From: Anaerolineae bacterium
GTDB lineage: Bacteria; Chloroflexota; Anaerolineae; Anaerolineales; UBA4823
Reading direction: 5' to 3'
NCBI GenBank assembly: GCA_030622805.1
Contig: JAUXFR010000048.1
Span: forward strand, 1-8,147
Length of the DNA stretch: 8,147 nt
Position 1 is the stretch's first letter. Every line of letters begins with the position of its first letter. Under the pieces are notes generated by a model that worked only from the letters and a program-made list of their open reading frames with translations, did no database searches and was not told the DNA's origin. Shown here in pieces: positions 1-6,399 of the stretch. Made by a program: the position numbers and the translations under genes.

Positions 1-230
1 CCTGCTGGCTCTAGTACATGAACCGTTTCATCCGCCAGCCAGGCAACATAACGCAACGCCTGGCGGATATCTTCCTCTTCCAGATATGGATAATCCACCA
101 AAATTTCTTTCGCGTCCATACCATTAGCCACCAGGTTAACGATCAGTGAGACCGTTACGCGCATCCCGCGAATACAGGCTCGCCCTCCCATCAAATTTGG
201 GTCAAACGTGACACGATCAAATCCGAACAT
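1..230 (-). CDS. DUF433 family antitoxin-like protein, cut by window edge
   Basis: The minus-strand frame opens with ATG at 230-228 and stays open to the edge: 76 codons plus two bases. The product has the DUF433 pattern: an N-terminal strand, then GGRACIRGMRVTVSLIVNLV at residues 15-34, the helix-turn segment NGMDAKEILVDYPYLEEEDI at 36-55, and the closing helix RQALRYVAWLADE. This is a small helical DNA-binding-like fold. Family members are usually 70-80 residues, so only a few C-terminal codons should be missing. In known cases DUF433 genes often sit just before a PIN-like (DUF5615) toxin gene; any such partner would lie outside the window, below position 1. A Shine-Dalgarno AAGGA lies 8 bases before the ATG and a promoter lies further upstream. 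The family call is strong; the antitoxin role is inferred from the family. Confidence 0.85.
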   Translation of the reverse strand, partial: MFGFDRVTFDPNLMGGRACIRGMRVTVSLIVNLVANGMDAKEILVDYPYLEEEDIRQALRYVAWLADETVHVLEPA

Positions 231-263
231 AACTATATCCTTCACTGAAATTTTGTTACCACA

Positions 264-291
264 AGTATAACACTTACCGGAATGCATCCAA
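264..291 (-). promoter_or_regulatory. sigma70-like promoter of the DUF433 gene
   Basis: On the minus strand, a -35 box TTGGAT (plus 286-291) and a -10 box TATACT (plus 264-269) are separated by 16 bases. The -10 lies 33 bases before the DUF433 ATG, which leaves room for a short leader with the Shine-Dalgarno. It is assigned by consensus only. Confidence 0.5.
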
Positions 292-331
292 TAATGAAAT
301 TCTGGTTTCCTGGATATCTTATCCCTCTTGG

Positions 332-460
332 TTATATTGCCCCGGTAAAAGGCTTTGACATATTGGTCATGAGGCTCATCAGTTCGTCATGCGGAGCGTA
401 TTCGACAATCTCACCTCTGTTGAGTAGCATGATCTTGTACAAAACGACATGGCGAAGCTG
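332..460 (-). pseudogene. C-terminal remnant of an ABC transporter ATPase
   Basis: A 42-codon open stretch on the minus strand ends at TAA (332-334) and is preceded in frame by TAG (461-463). Its middle reads YKIMLLNRGEIVEYAPHDEL. This matches the segment after the H-loop in ABC exporter ATPases, where 'ADKILVLdrGeIVEyGtHdELl' is typical. Walker A, the signature motif, Walker B and the H-loop are all absent, and no start codon with a ribosome site fits. The alternative, a short free-standing peptide, is unlikely because the only similarity is to the tail of a much larger protein. I read it as a leftover of a deleted or decayed transporter gene. Confidence 0.6.
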
Positions 461-619
461 CTACCACAGCAGTTATAAACCAATAGTGACATAGACAATC
501 GAAGTTGTGTTATTATTTCATCAGTAATATGTTTGTGATTATTGAGAGTTCATCGAACATTGAATTCCATAACGCGCAATAGAAATAATCGACAACTTTG
601 GGGAAAGGTGAATTGAACA
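461..619. other. AT-rich upstream region of the respiratory cluster
   Basis: Together with the remnant at 332-460 this is the gap between the DUF433 gene and the prenyltransferase gene. No coding signal is visible on either strand. It is AT-rich and must hold the promoter of the plus-strand cluster, but I see only weak candidates, such as TTGAAT (560-565) with AATAAT (584-589) at an 18-base spacing. A ribosome site AAAGG at 604-608 serves the ATG at 620. I find no FNR/CRP-type or other clear redox-regulator operator. Confidence 0.35.
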
Positions 620-1660
620 ATGAAAATCAATTTTTCCATGTGGAAGACCGCCTCATGGACTCTCGTCAAAATGGACGACAAGGGTGAATGGGACCAGCTT
701 GATATCATCTCAAAGTGGTTGATCGCCACGCGCTCAGCGGTAACCACAGTGACCATCTTTTCATGTATCATCGCTGGACTGCTGGCCTGGCGCGACGGTT
801 ATTTTGCCTTCCTGCCCTGGCTGATTGTCACGCTTGGTCTTTTCATCGCCCACGGTGCAAACAACCTGCTCAACGATTACACTGACTTCATGCGCGGGGT
901 GGATCAGGACAATTATTTCCGCACCCAATACGGTGTTCACCCGTTGGTACAGGGATTCTGGACCAAGCGCCAGCAGCTCACATGGTTCGCAGTCAGCGGT
1001 ATATTGGCTGTCCTTTCTGGGATCTATGCGCTGATTTATACCGGGTTTTCCCCCTATGTTATCGGTCTGTTTGCCTTCGGAGCGCTGGTGCTGCTGCTAT
1101 ATACCTGGCCGTTGAAGTACCTGGGGCTCGGAGAGTTGGCCATCTTCCTGATCTGGGGTCCGATAATGATCACTGGTGTTTACATCGTCCTCGCCGGTGG
1201 CTGGACCGAGAACGCGTGGTATGTTGCCCTGGCAGGCGTACCTTTCGGTCTGAGCGTAGCCAGCATCAACATCGGCAAGCACATTGATAAACTTGATGCC
1301 GACAAACAGAAGGGCGTGGGCACCATGCCGGTAATCGTCGGTGAGAAAGCTGCCCGGTATATCAATATGGCAGCCCTGGTGCTTATCTATGTCGTAATCG
1401 CTTACCTGATTTTCGGTCCACGCTATTTTACCCCGGTTATGCTGATCGTCTTCCTGGCAGGGAACCGCCTCCTGCTGGCTCTCAGGATGCTGAGCAAGCC
1501 GCGCCCTGCGGAACCCCCTGAAGATTACACGTTTTGGCCAACCTGGTTCTCAGCTTATAACTTCTACCACAACCGCTTGTTTGCCGGACTGTTCATCTTG
1601 GGATTAGTGGTAGATACGCTGCTCCACATATTCCTGAGCGGCTTTTGGACAGCGGTGTAG
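620..1660 (+). CDS. UbiA-family prenyltransferase (MenA/MqnP-like)
   Basis: This is a 346-residue polytopic membrane protein with about eight or nine hydrophobic segments between residues 38 and 340. The first Asp-rich motif, NDYTDFMRGVD at 85-95, is of the MenA kind and would bind the Mg-prenyl diphosphate. The second is HIDKLDADKQKGVGTMPVIV at 221-240; its tail fits the family pattern DxxxGxxTxxV, but the preceding Asp spacing is unusual. The likely reaction is transfer of a polyprenyl chain onto a naphthoquinone precursor in menaquinone synthesis. Whether this belongs to the classical (MenA) or futalosine (MqnP) route cannot be told, and another aromatic acceptor is possible. The start follows AAAGG with suitable spacing. 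It is the first gene of the cluster, 18 bases before sdhC, and linkage to quinone-using enzymes supports the quinone role. Confidence 0.8.
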   Translation: MKINFSMWKTASWTLVKMDDKGEWDQLDIISKWLIATRSAVTTVTIFSCIIAGLLAWRDGYFAFLPWLIVTLGLFIAHGANNLLNDYTDFMRGVDQDNYFRTQYGVHPLVQGFWTKRQQLTWFAVSGILAVLSGIYALIYTGFSPYVIGLFAFGALVLLLYTWPLKYLGLGELAIFLIWGPIMITGVYIVLAGGWTENAWYVALAGVPFGLSVASINIGKHIDKLDADKQKGVGTMPVIVGEKAARYINMAALVLIYVVIAYLIFGPRYFTPVMLIVFLAGNRLLLALRMLSKPRPAEPPEDYTFWPTWFSAYNFYHNRLFAGLFILGLVVDTLLHIFLSGFWTAV

Positions 1661-1678
1661 CGTGGAAAGGATGCAGAT

Positions 1679-2098
1679 GTGCGTGACAATGTCAAGATAG
1701 CTCTGCCTGGGTACGTAAAGTACAAAGGCAAAGGGTTCTACGCTTTTATCCTGCATCGTATCTCAGGGCTTGCGACAATTGTGTTTCTCACACTGCACAT
1801 CACCACAACAGCCACGGTCTTTTTTGCCCCCCAATGGTACGACGTGCTGGTAGAGATATTCCGAAACCCGGTCATCATGATTGCGGAAATCATCCTGGCG
1901 TTCTTTGTTATCTACCACGGAGTCAATGGGCTGCGCATCGCCTATGTTGACCTGATCCGCCCCGACCTGTGGAAAAAGAAACCAACACGTAAGTTAATGT
2001 CCGCCTCTCTCATTGTCGCCATCATCCTGTGGCTGCCAGCAGCGGGGATATTGGGCTACAATTTGCTCAAATATGGTTTCAACCTGTTCGGCAGTTAA
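1679..2098 (+). CDS. sdhC: succinate dehydrogenase/fumarate reductase cytochrome b subunit (SdhC-type)
   Basis: This 139-residue protein has three hydrophobic helices near residues 22-48, 65-88 and 106-131, the usual SdhC layout. LHRISGLATIVF (25-36) is the quinone-site signature; H26-R27 match the His-Arg pair of E. coli SdhC. YHGVNGLRIAYVDL (79-92) is the second-helix signature, with H80 in the place of the haem b ligand. H40 lies in helix 1. The GTG start at 1679 follows AAAGGA by seven bases; ATGs at 1671 and 1677 are in another frame. The role is to anchor the flavoprotein and iron-sulfur subunits and pass electrons to quinone. It lies 12 bases before sdhD. No sdhA or sdhB lies within the cluster, so the partners must be encoded elsewhere. 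Confidence 0.85.
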   Translation: MRDNVKIALPGYVKYKGKGFYAFILHRISGLATIVFLTLHITTTATVFFAPQWYDVLVEIFRNPVIMIAEIILAFFVIYHGVNGLRIAYVDLIRPDLWKKKPTRKLMSASLIVAIILWLPAAGILGYNLLKYGFNLFGS

Positions 2099-2110
2099 TC
2101 GGAGCCAGAA

Positions 2111-2488
2111 GTGACCAATTCTGAACGTACAGCAGTCAAACAGCCCAGATACGAAATTTTCGCCTGGAAATGGATGCGCTACAGCGCCTTTCTGCTGATC
2201 CCACTGGTCTGGATTCATGCCATAATCCAGGATTTCATAACCGGCGGTCACAACCTGAGCCTGGAATATGTCCATATGCGCTGGGCAGTCTTTGGATGGC
2301 GCGTCTATGACATCTTCCTGCTCGCTTTCGCTTTCTCGCATGGCGTCAATGGACTGCGCCAGGTTTTGTTGGATTATACAAAGTCAGAAAGTGTGGCGAA
2401 GACGATCAACCGGGCGATGTTCATTTTCTGGTTGGTTTTCACGACCATCGGCGCAATCGCTCTCATTTATGGCGTGAGGACACCGTAG
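2111..2488 (+). CDS. sdhD: succinate dehydrogenase/fumarate reductase membrane anchor subunit (SdhD-type)
   Basis: This 125-residue protein has three hydrophobic helices near 24-43, 64-87 and 99-122. SHGVNGLRQVLLDY at 76-89 is the SdhD signature: H77 is in the place of the haem b ligand and the D88-Y89 pair matches the quinone-site Asp-Tyr of E. coli SdhD. H36 in helix 1 could be another haem or quinone contact. The motif HGVNGLR is shared with the upstream SdhC, as expected for paralogous anchors. Translation starts at GTG 2111, 12 bases after the sdhC stop, behind a modest CGGAG. It would pair with SdhC in the cytoplasmic membrane to carry haem b and the quinone site. The next gene is cydA, 38 bases on, not sdhA. 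Confidence 0.82.
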   Translation: MTNSERTAVKQPRYEIFAWKWMRYSAFLLIPLVWIHAIIQDFITGGHNLSLEYVHMRWAVFGWRVYDIFLLAFAFSHGVNGLRQVLLDYTKSESVAKTINRAMFIFWLVFTTIGAIALIYGVRTP

Positions 2489-2511
2489 GAAACGGAAAGT
2501 AAGTCAACAGT

Positions 2512-2518
2512 AAAGGAG
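2512..2518 (+). promoter_or_regulatory. ribosome binding site that fixes the cydA start
   Basis: AAAGGAG ends eight bases before ATG 2527. An in-frame GTG at 2518 overlaps this site and so cannot be the start. The resulting N-terminus (MDPLILARFQFASTTVYHFF) fits known CydA proteins. Confidence 0.8.
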
Positions 2519-2526
2519 TGCAATTT

Positions 2527-3906
2527 ATGGACCCACTCATCTTAGCCAGGTTTCAATTTGCCAGCACAACTGTCTATCACTTTTTCTTCGTCCCACTAAC
2601 ACTGGGATTATCAGTGCTCGTCGCCGTGATGGAGACGCTTTATGTCGCCACCGGGCAAGAGGTCTACAAGCGGATGACCAGGTTCTGGGGCAAATTGTTC
2701 CTGATCAATTTTGCAATGGGTGTGGTGACTGGCATCGTCCAGGAATTCCAGTTTGGAATGAACTGGTCGGAATATTCTCGCTTCGTGGGAGACGTTATCG
2801 GGGCGCCGTTAGCCATCGAAATCCTGCTGGCTTTCTTCATTGAGTCTATCTTCCTGGGGGTGTGGATATTCGGGTGGGACAAGTTATCCAAGGGTATGCA
2901 CGCTGCTGCCATCTGGCTGGTTGCCATCGCCTCGACTCTCTCAGCCTATTGGATCCTGGTCGCCAACTCCTTCATGCAGGAACCGGTGGGTTACGCTGTG
3001 CTGCCCGACGGGGGACTCGTCATGACAAATTTCTTCACCCTGTTGACGAACCCTCACGTCTGGCACCAGTTCCCGCACGTCGTGCTGGCTGGTTTCACCA
3101 CCGCGGCGTTCTTCGTGATGGGCATCAGCGCCTACCACCTGCTGCGCAAAAACGAACCGGATTTCTTCCAGCGCTCTTTCAAGATGGCTGCCATCGTAGG
3201 CGTCGCTGCCACCATTGGGGTAGGTCTGGTGGGGCACGCCCAGGGACAGTATCTGGTCGAAGTTCAACCGATGAAAATAGCCGCCTCCGAAGGTCTGTGG
3301 GATAGCGAAGACCCAGCCGCCTTCTCCGTATTGATAATCCCCGATATGACAAATCGCCGCAACACGTTGGACATCCGCATCCCAGGCATGCTGAGCTTCA
3401 TTATGTACAACAAGTTTACAGGTGAGGTCAAAGGCATCAACGAAATGCAGACCGAGTACGAGACCACACACGGACCGGGAAATTATATCCCGCCCGTCCC
3501 GATCCTCTTCATAGCGCTGCGCACCATGGTGGGGATTGGGTTTTTAATTATATTCATGACTTTGTACGCCCTGATCTTCATGGTGATTAGAAGGAGATAC
3601 GACCAAGGCGCCATTATCCTGAAAGCATTCACTTTGGCAATTGCCCTGCCTTACATTGCCAACACCGGGGGGTGGATGCTTACCGAAGTTGGACGCTTCC
3701 CGTGGACCGTGTACGGCCTGATCCGGCTGGATGAATCGGTCTCACCGGTTGTCTCTGCTGGTATGCTGCTGACTTCGCTGGTCGGGTATGTGGTGGTCTA
3801 CGGCTTATTAATTGTCACCACTGTGTATTTGCTGGGTAAGTATGCCAGGGCAGGACCGGCGGCTGCCGATGTTTCGGGAGTTTTACAGCCTGAAAAGGAA
3901 GATTAA
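2527..3906 (+). CDS. cydA: cytochrome bd quinol oxidase subunit I
   Basis: A 459-residue integral membrane protein, shorter than the 522 residues of E. coli CydA. It oxidises quinol and reduces O2 to water without pumping protons. Matches to the E. coli key residues: H18 (H19), E98 and E106 (E99, E107), H184 (H186, haem b558), K250 and E255 of the quinol loop in QPMKIAASEGLW (K252, E257), R332 and M334 in LRTMVG (R391, M393), and E387 and R390 in TEVGRFPW (E445, R448). All expected haem and quinol residues are present, so it should be a working quinol oxidase. K250/E255 to R332 is about 80 residues, so the Q-loop is the short type and accounts for the reduced length. One oddity is GRFPW in place of the usual GRQPW. 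The short linker to cydB holds a small ORF. Confidence 0.95.
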   Translation: MDPLILARFQFASTTVYHFFFVPLTLGLSVLVAVMETLYVATGQEVYKRMTRFWGKLFLINFAMGVVTGIVQEFQFGMNWSEYSRFVGDVIGAPLAIEILLAFFIESIFLGVWIFGWDKLSKGMHAAAIWLVAIASTLSAYWILVANSFMQEPVGYAVLPDGGLVMTNFFTLLTNPHVWHQFPHVVLAGFTTAAFFVMGISAYHLLRKNEPDFFQRSFKMAAIVGVAATIGVGLVGHAQGQYLVEVQPMKIAASEGLWDSEDPAAFSVLIIPDMTNRRNTLDIRIPGMLSFIMYNKFTGEVKGINEMQTEYETTHGPGNYIPPVPILFIALRTMVGIGFLIIFMTLYALIFMVIRRRYDQGAIILKAFTLAIALPYIANTGGWMLTEVGRFPWTVYGLIRLDESVSPVVSAGMLLTSLVGYVVVYGLLIVTTVYLLGKYARAGPAAADVSGVLQPEKED

Positions 3907-3987
3907 ATGTTCACTCGTCAATTGTTTGTGCATCAAATGTCACCTATCATCTTATACTTTGCACTTAAGTTCCGGAGGTTGTCATGA
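3907..3987 (+). CDS. possible 26-residue peptide between cydA and cydB
   Basis: The ATG follows the cydA TAA directly (TAAATG) and is preceded by AAGGA at 3895-3899 with seven bases between, an ideal ribosome site. The frame ends in a TGA that overlaps the cydB ATG (ATGA, 3984-3987), a classic translational coupling arrangement. The peptide starts MFTRQLFVHQMSPIILYFAL and ends in a basic stretch. It has one short hydrophobic run (about residues 12-21), marginal for a membrane helix. Known cytochrome bd complexes carry small one-helix subunits (CydX, CydS, CydH), but I see no sequence match to these. It could be such a subunit, a coupling leader for cydB, or chance. The sequence shows the reading frame and signals; any function is inferred. 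Confidence 0.4.
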   Translation: MFTRQLFVHQMSPIILYFALKFRRLS

Positions 3988-5015
3988 ATTTGAATATTCT
4001 CTGGTTCATCCTGATTGCCGTACTGTACATCGGCTTCTTCATACTGGAAGGCTTCGACTTTGGTGTGGGGATTTTGTTACCCTTCATGGGTAAGGCAGGT
4101 GGTGGAGCTTCCGCTGATACCATGCGCCGCACCATGATTAATACCATAGGTCCTCACTGGGATGGGAACGAGGTCTGGTTGCTCGCGGCAGGTGGGGCAA
4201 CGTTCGCCGCCTTCCCACTGTGGTACGCCACCATGTTCAGCGGGTTCTACCTGCCTTTTTTCTTACTGTTGGTCGCGCTTATCATACGCGGGATAGCATT
4301 CGAGTTCCGCAGCAAGGATGACAACCCCAAATGGCGCGCCTTATGGGATGGGTGCATGTTCCTCGGCAGCCTGTTTGCGCCCTTCCTATTGGGTGTGGCC
4401 TTCTCAAACCTGGTACGAGGTGTACCGATTGACGATCAGATGCTGTACGCCGGGGGATTCTTATACCTTCTCAATCCCTATGCTCTGCTGGGCGGCGTCA
4501 CGGTCGTGATGGTCTGCGTCCTGCACGGAGCCATTTTCCTGAGCATGAAGACCACTGAGGTGCTCAGGGAGAGAGTCCACAAGATAATTCCCGGTCTGTG
4601 GGTGGTATCAGTTGTCCTGGCAGTGATCTTCCTGATCGCTACATTTTTCTCGACCGGAATCTCAGATAAACCGGGCATCCTGGCATGGGTGGTACCCATT
4701 GCGTGCGCTTTGGCGCTCCTGGCAGCCGGGTACTTCATCCGCAGGAAGCGGGAGGGTTGGGCTTTCGGAATGACAGCTCTCACCCTGGCCCTGGTCGTGG
4801 TCATGTTTTTCGTGATCCTCTACCCGAATGTGATGATCTCCACCGGACCAGGACCGAGCCTGACCATCTATAACGCTTCGTCTGCCCCATACACGCTCAA
4901 AGTTTTAACAACCGTAGCAGTAATCCTTTTACCAATCGTGATGGCATACCAGGCATGGACCTATTGGGTGTTCCGCAAGCGTATCGAGACGAAGGCAGAC
5001 ACACTGATATATTAG
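3984..5015 (+). CDS. cydB: cytochrome bd quinol oxidase subunit II
   Basis: A 343-residue membrane protein, close to the usual 335-380 of the family, that pairs with CydA. CydB motifs in order: GFDFGVGILLPF at 23-34, GPHWDGNEVWLL at 56-67, RGIAFEFR at 102-109, YPNVMIS at 280-286 and YQAWTYWVFRKR at 322-333. About eight or nine transmembrane helices are visible. D25 and D60 lie where conserved acidic residues of the family are found, the latter where E. coli has GPHWDGNQVW. The ATG at 3984 follows GGAGG (3974-3978) by five bases, so cydB has its own strong ribosome site as well as a stop/start overlap with the small ORF. cydB ends the cluster; the next gene converges on it 19 bases later, and no terminator hairpin is visible. 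No cydDC genes are present. Confidence 0.95.
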   Translation: MNLNILWFILIAVLYIGFFILEGFDFGVGILLPFMGKAGGGASADTMRRTMINTIGPHWDGNEVWLLAAGGATFAAFPLWYATMFSGFYLPFFLLLVALIIRGIAFEFRSKDDNPKWRALWDGCMFLGSLFAPFLLGVAFSNLVRGVPIDDQMLYAGGFLYLLNPYALLGGVTVVMVCVLHGAIFLSMKTTEVLRERVHKIIPGLWVVSVVLAVIFLIATFFSTGISDKPGILAWVVPIACALALLAAGYFIRRKREGWAFGMTALTLALVVVMFFVILYPNVMISTGPGPSLTIYNASSAPYTLKVLTTVAVILLPIVMAYQAWTYWVFRKRIETKADTLIY

Positions 5016-5034
5016 AACTTGTTATTAGCCATTA

Positions 5035-6012
5035 TTAAATTAACTTGAGCTGCTCGGGCGGTGACAGGTATCCTTCGGTTTTTTCATCAAACCATTGACG
5101 AAGGTCAATTTCCACGGGGAATGGAATTGGAAACGGAATAGCCCCTCTTTCGATCAGTGTACGGTTGCCTTCCGGCACATCCTCTCCGGCAGCGGCAAAG
5201 ACCGGCAGCCAGCGGTGCTTTAGCGCATCTGTAGACCCACTCCAGGTGCCGCCTTTACCGACTTCGCTGGCGATCACCAGTGCATAATCGGCTAGCGTAT
5301 AGATCAGCTTGTTGCGCCCCATCGCCGCGCCGACGCTGAACCCTGCATCCGGGGAAAAGGAGGTCAATAACGTCAGGTCTCCCCTTTCCAGCGCAGCGCG
5401 ATAATCTGATTTACGGATCGCTTTCACCAGGCTGTGCGCCAGCACACCAACCGACGTCCCGCGCCCTTCAAGCGCAGCTTTCATAGAGAAGATATCGACA
5501 CCGCGCGCGCCTCCTGAATACACTACCAGACCATGGTGGGCACAGGCATTGCCAACATATTCCGCTGCCTGCTGACCAGCTTCATTCACATTACGCGATC
5601 CGACCACCGCCAGACCGGGCTGCCCCGGCAGATAGCGATCGCCTGCTCCGTAGAGGATCACTGGCGCTGATTCCTTAAGTCGTTGGCGATATCGTTGTGG
5701 ATATTCTTCGTCTACTCGCGTTCGCACCCATATTCCAAGCGAGTCCAACCGCTGCAGCTCCAGTTCTACTGCTGCTCTCCGGTCAAGCAGCGCGTTCAAC
5801 TTTTCAGCGTCCTCAATGGGCTCATCCAGGGTAGCTGCAAGCTGCGCCGCAGATTGCCCAAGGAGAGAACCTGGTCGCAATCCTGCCGCTGCCATCTTAC
5901 GGGCAATCGGATTCCACTGGCGCAGAGTCAACGGTGCTGGGTCAGGATCTGATGGTAATCCCAGACGAGAGCACAGCAGCATTATGACTAAAGAATCGGT
6001 AGAGATCAACAT
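5035..6012 (-). CDS. dprA: DprA/Smf-like protein, short variant without winged helix
   Basis: This 325-residue protein has a helical N-terminal part (1-110) and a DprA-type Rossmann (SLOG) core: LAVVGSR at 134-140, the phosphate-loop-like VVYSGGARGVD at 163-173, GRNKLIYTLADYALVIAS at 232-249 and GKGGTWSGS at 252-260. Classical DprA binds single-stranded DNA, loads RecA during natural transformation, and has GSLITA-like and FPxRN motifs plus a C-terminal winged helix. Here KGGTWSG replaces the former, MGRNKLIY the latter, and the protein ends shortly after the core. The start (MLISTDSLVI) fits this variant as I remember it, but no good ribosome site precedes it. It is convergent with cydB and stands alone. 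Its role (DNA processing or defence-linked nucleotide sensing) cannot be decided from sequence. Confidence 0.8.
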   Translation of the reverse strand: MLISTDSLVIMLLCSRLGLPSDPDPAPLTLRQWNPIARKMAAAGLRPGSLLGQSAAQLAATLDEPIEDAEKLNALLDRRAAVELELQRLDSLGIWVRTRVDEEYPQRYRQRLKESAPVILYGAGDRYLPGQPGLAVVGSRNVNEAGQQAAEYVGNACAHHGLVVYSGGARGVDIFSMKAALEGRGTSVGVLAHSLVKAIRKSDYRAALERGDLTLLTSFSPDAGFSVGAAMGRNKLIYTLADYALVIASEVGKGGTWSGSTDALKHRWLPVFAAAGEDVPEGNRTLIERGAIPFPIPFPVEIDLRQWFDEKTEGYLSPPEQLKLI

Positions 6013-6399
6013 CGTTATCGCTTGATTACAACAAAAAGTTCAATTATAAAAGACATTATAGTTCCGCTCCTTCCATAATGCGATTAGCATCCACTGCAAT
6101 GAGCGTCCAACCATGATCGACGCTACTATACACGAGTCTGGTTATCCACGCGACTCATCATAGGTATGCAATCAAACAAACAGACCTACTGCTCTGTCAA
6201 ACATGATTATTTGGTTTGTCACTCTGAGTGATAACGAAGAGTCTCTATCATTTACGAGGAGATTCTTCACTTCGTTCAGAATGACAAGTTTACCATTGAG
6301 ATTTGATAGAGCACTACATAATAATGCATTCTACAATAAGATCGAAGCATAATAAAAGGAGCAGATTACGGGTAAATAGAAGTCAACCCCAAATTTTGA
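6013..6399. other. non-coding gap between the FKBP and dprA-like genes
   Basis: This is 387 bases of mostly AT-rich DNA. The palindromic element at 6187-6316 takes up one third. The rest shows no convincing gene on either strand, no tRNA-like fold and no clear terminator for the FKBP gene. It must hold the minus-strand promoter for the dprA-like gene, but I cannot place one with confidence. Confidence 0.6.
6187..6316. repeat. 130-bp TA-ended near-symmetrical palindrome, MITE-like
   Basis: The outer arms 6187-6201 (TACTGCTCTGTCAAA) and 6302-6316 (complement TAGTGCTCTATCAAA) match at 13 of 15 positions. The inner arms 6216-6245 (TTGTCACTCTGA onward) and 6258-6287 (complement TTGTCATTCTGA onward) match again. 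Both pairs share one centre near 6251-6252, so this is a single long imperfect palindrome with a more diverged band between. The ends carry TA, the target used by IS630/Tc1-type elements. The inner arm resembles the TGTCATTCTGAGCG-type dispersed repeats I recall from many environmental genomes. It has no coding capacity. It is best read as a degraded MITE or REP-like unit; the transcript would form a long hairpin. Confidence 0.65.

Noticed and set aside
282..494. A 70-codon plus-strand frame in the gap before the prenyltransferase gene
   Set aside because: It has no ribosome site, an unusual amino-acid mix, and lies opposite the ABC ATPase remnant, which explains the open frame.
2518..2526. 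GTG at 2518 as the start of cydA
   Set aside because: It overlaps the AAAGGAG ribosome site, and the ATG at 2527 gives the normal CydA N-terminus.
2862..3305. Long alternative frames on both strands inside cydA
   Set aside because: They are shadows of the GC-rich codon pattern of cydA, without ribosome sites or recognisable motifs.
5016..5034. Possible shared terminator between convergent cydB and the dprA-like gene
   Set aside because: The 19-base AT-rich gap and its flanks do not form a GC-rich stem followed by a T-run on either strand.
6056..6154. A 32-codon minus-strand open stretch ending ...DANRIMEGAEL, followed by a TAATG overlap and a 12-codon frame just before the dprA-like start
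   Set aside because: The stretch reads somewhat like protein, but I recognise no family, it lacks a start and is too short to separate from chance. It could be another gene remnant; a translated search would decide.
6187..6316. CRISPR array or riboswitch in the slyD-dprA gap
   Set aside because: There are no regularly spaced direct repeats, and the symmetry is that of one long palindrome with TA ends rather than a conserved multi-stem aptamer.
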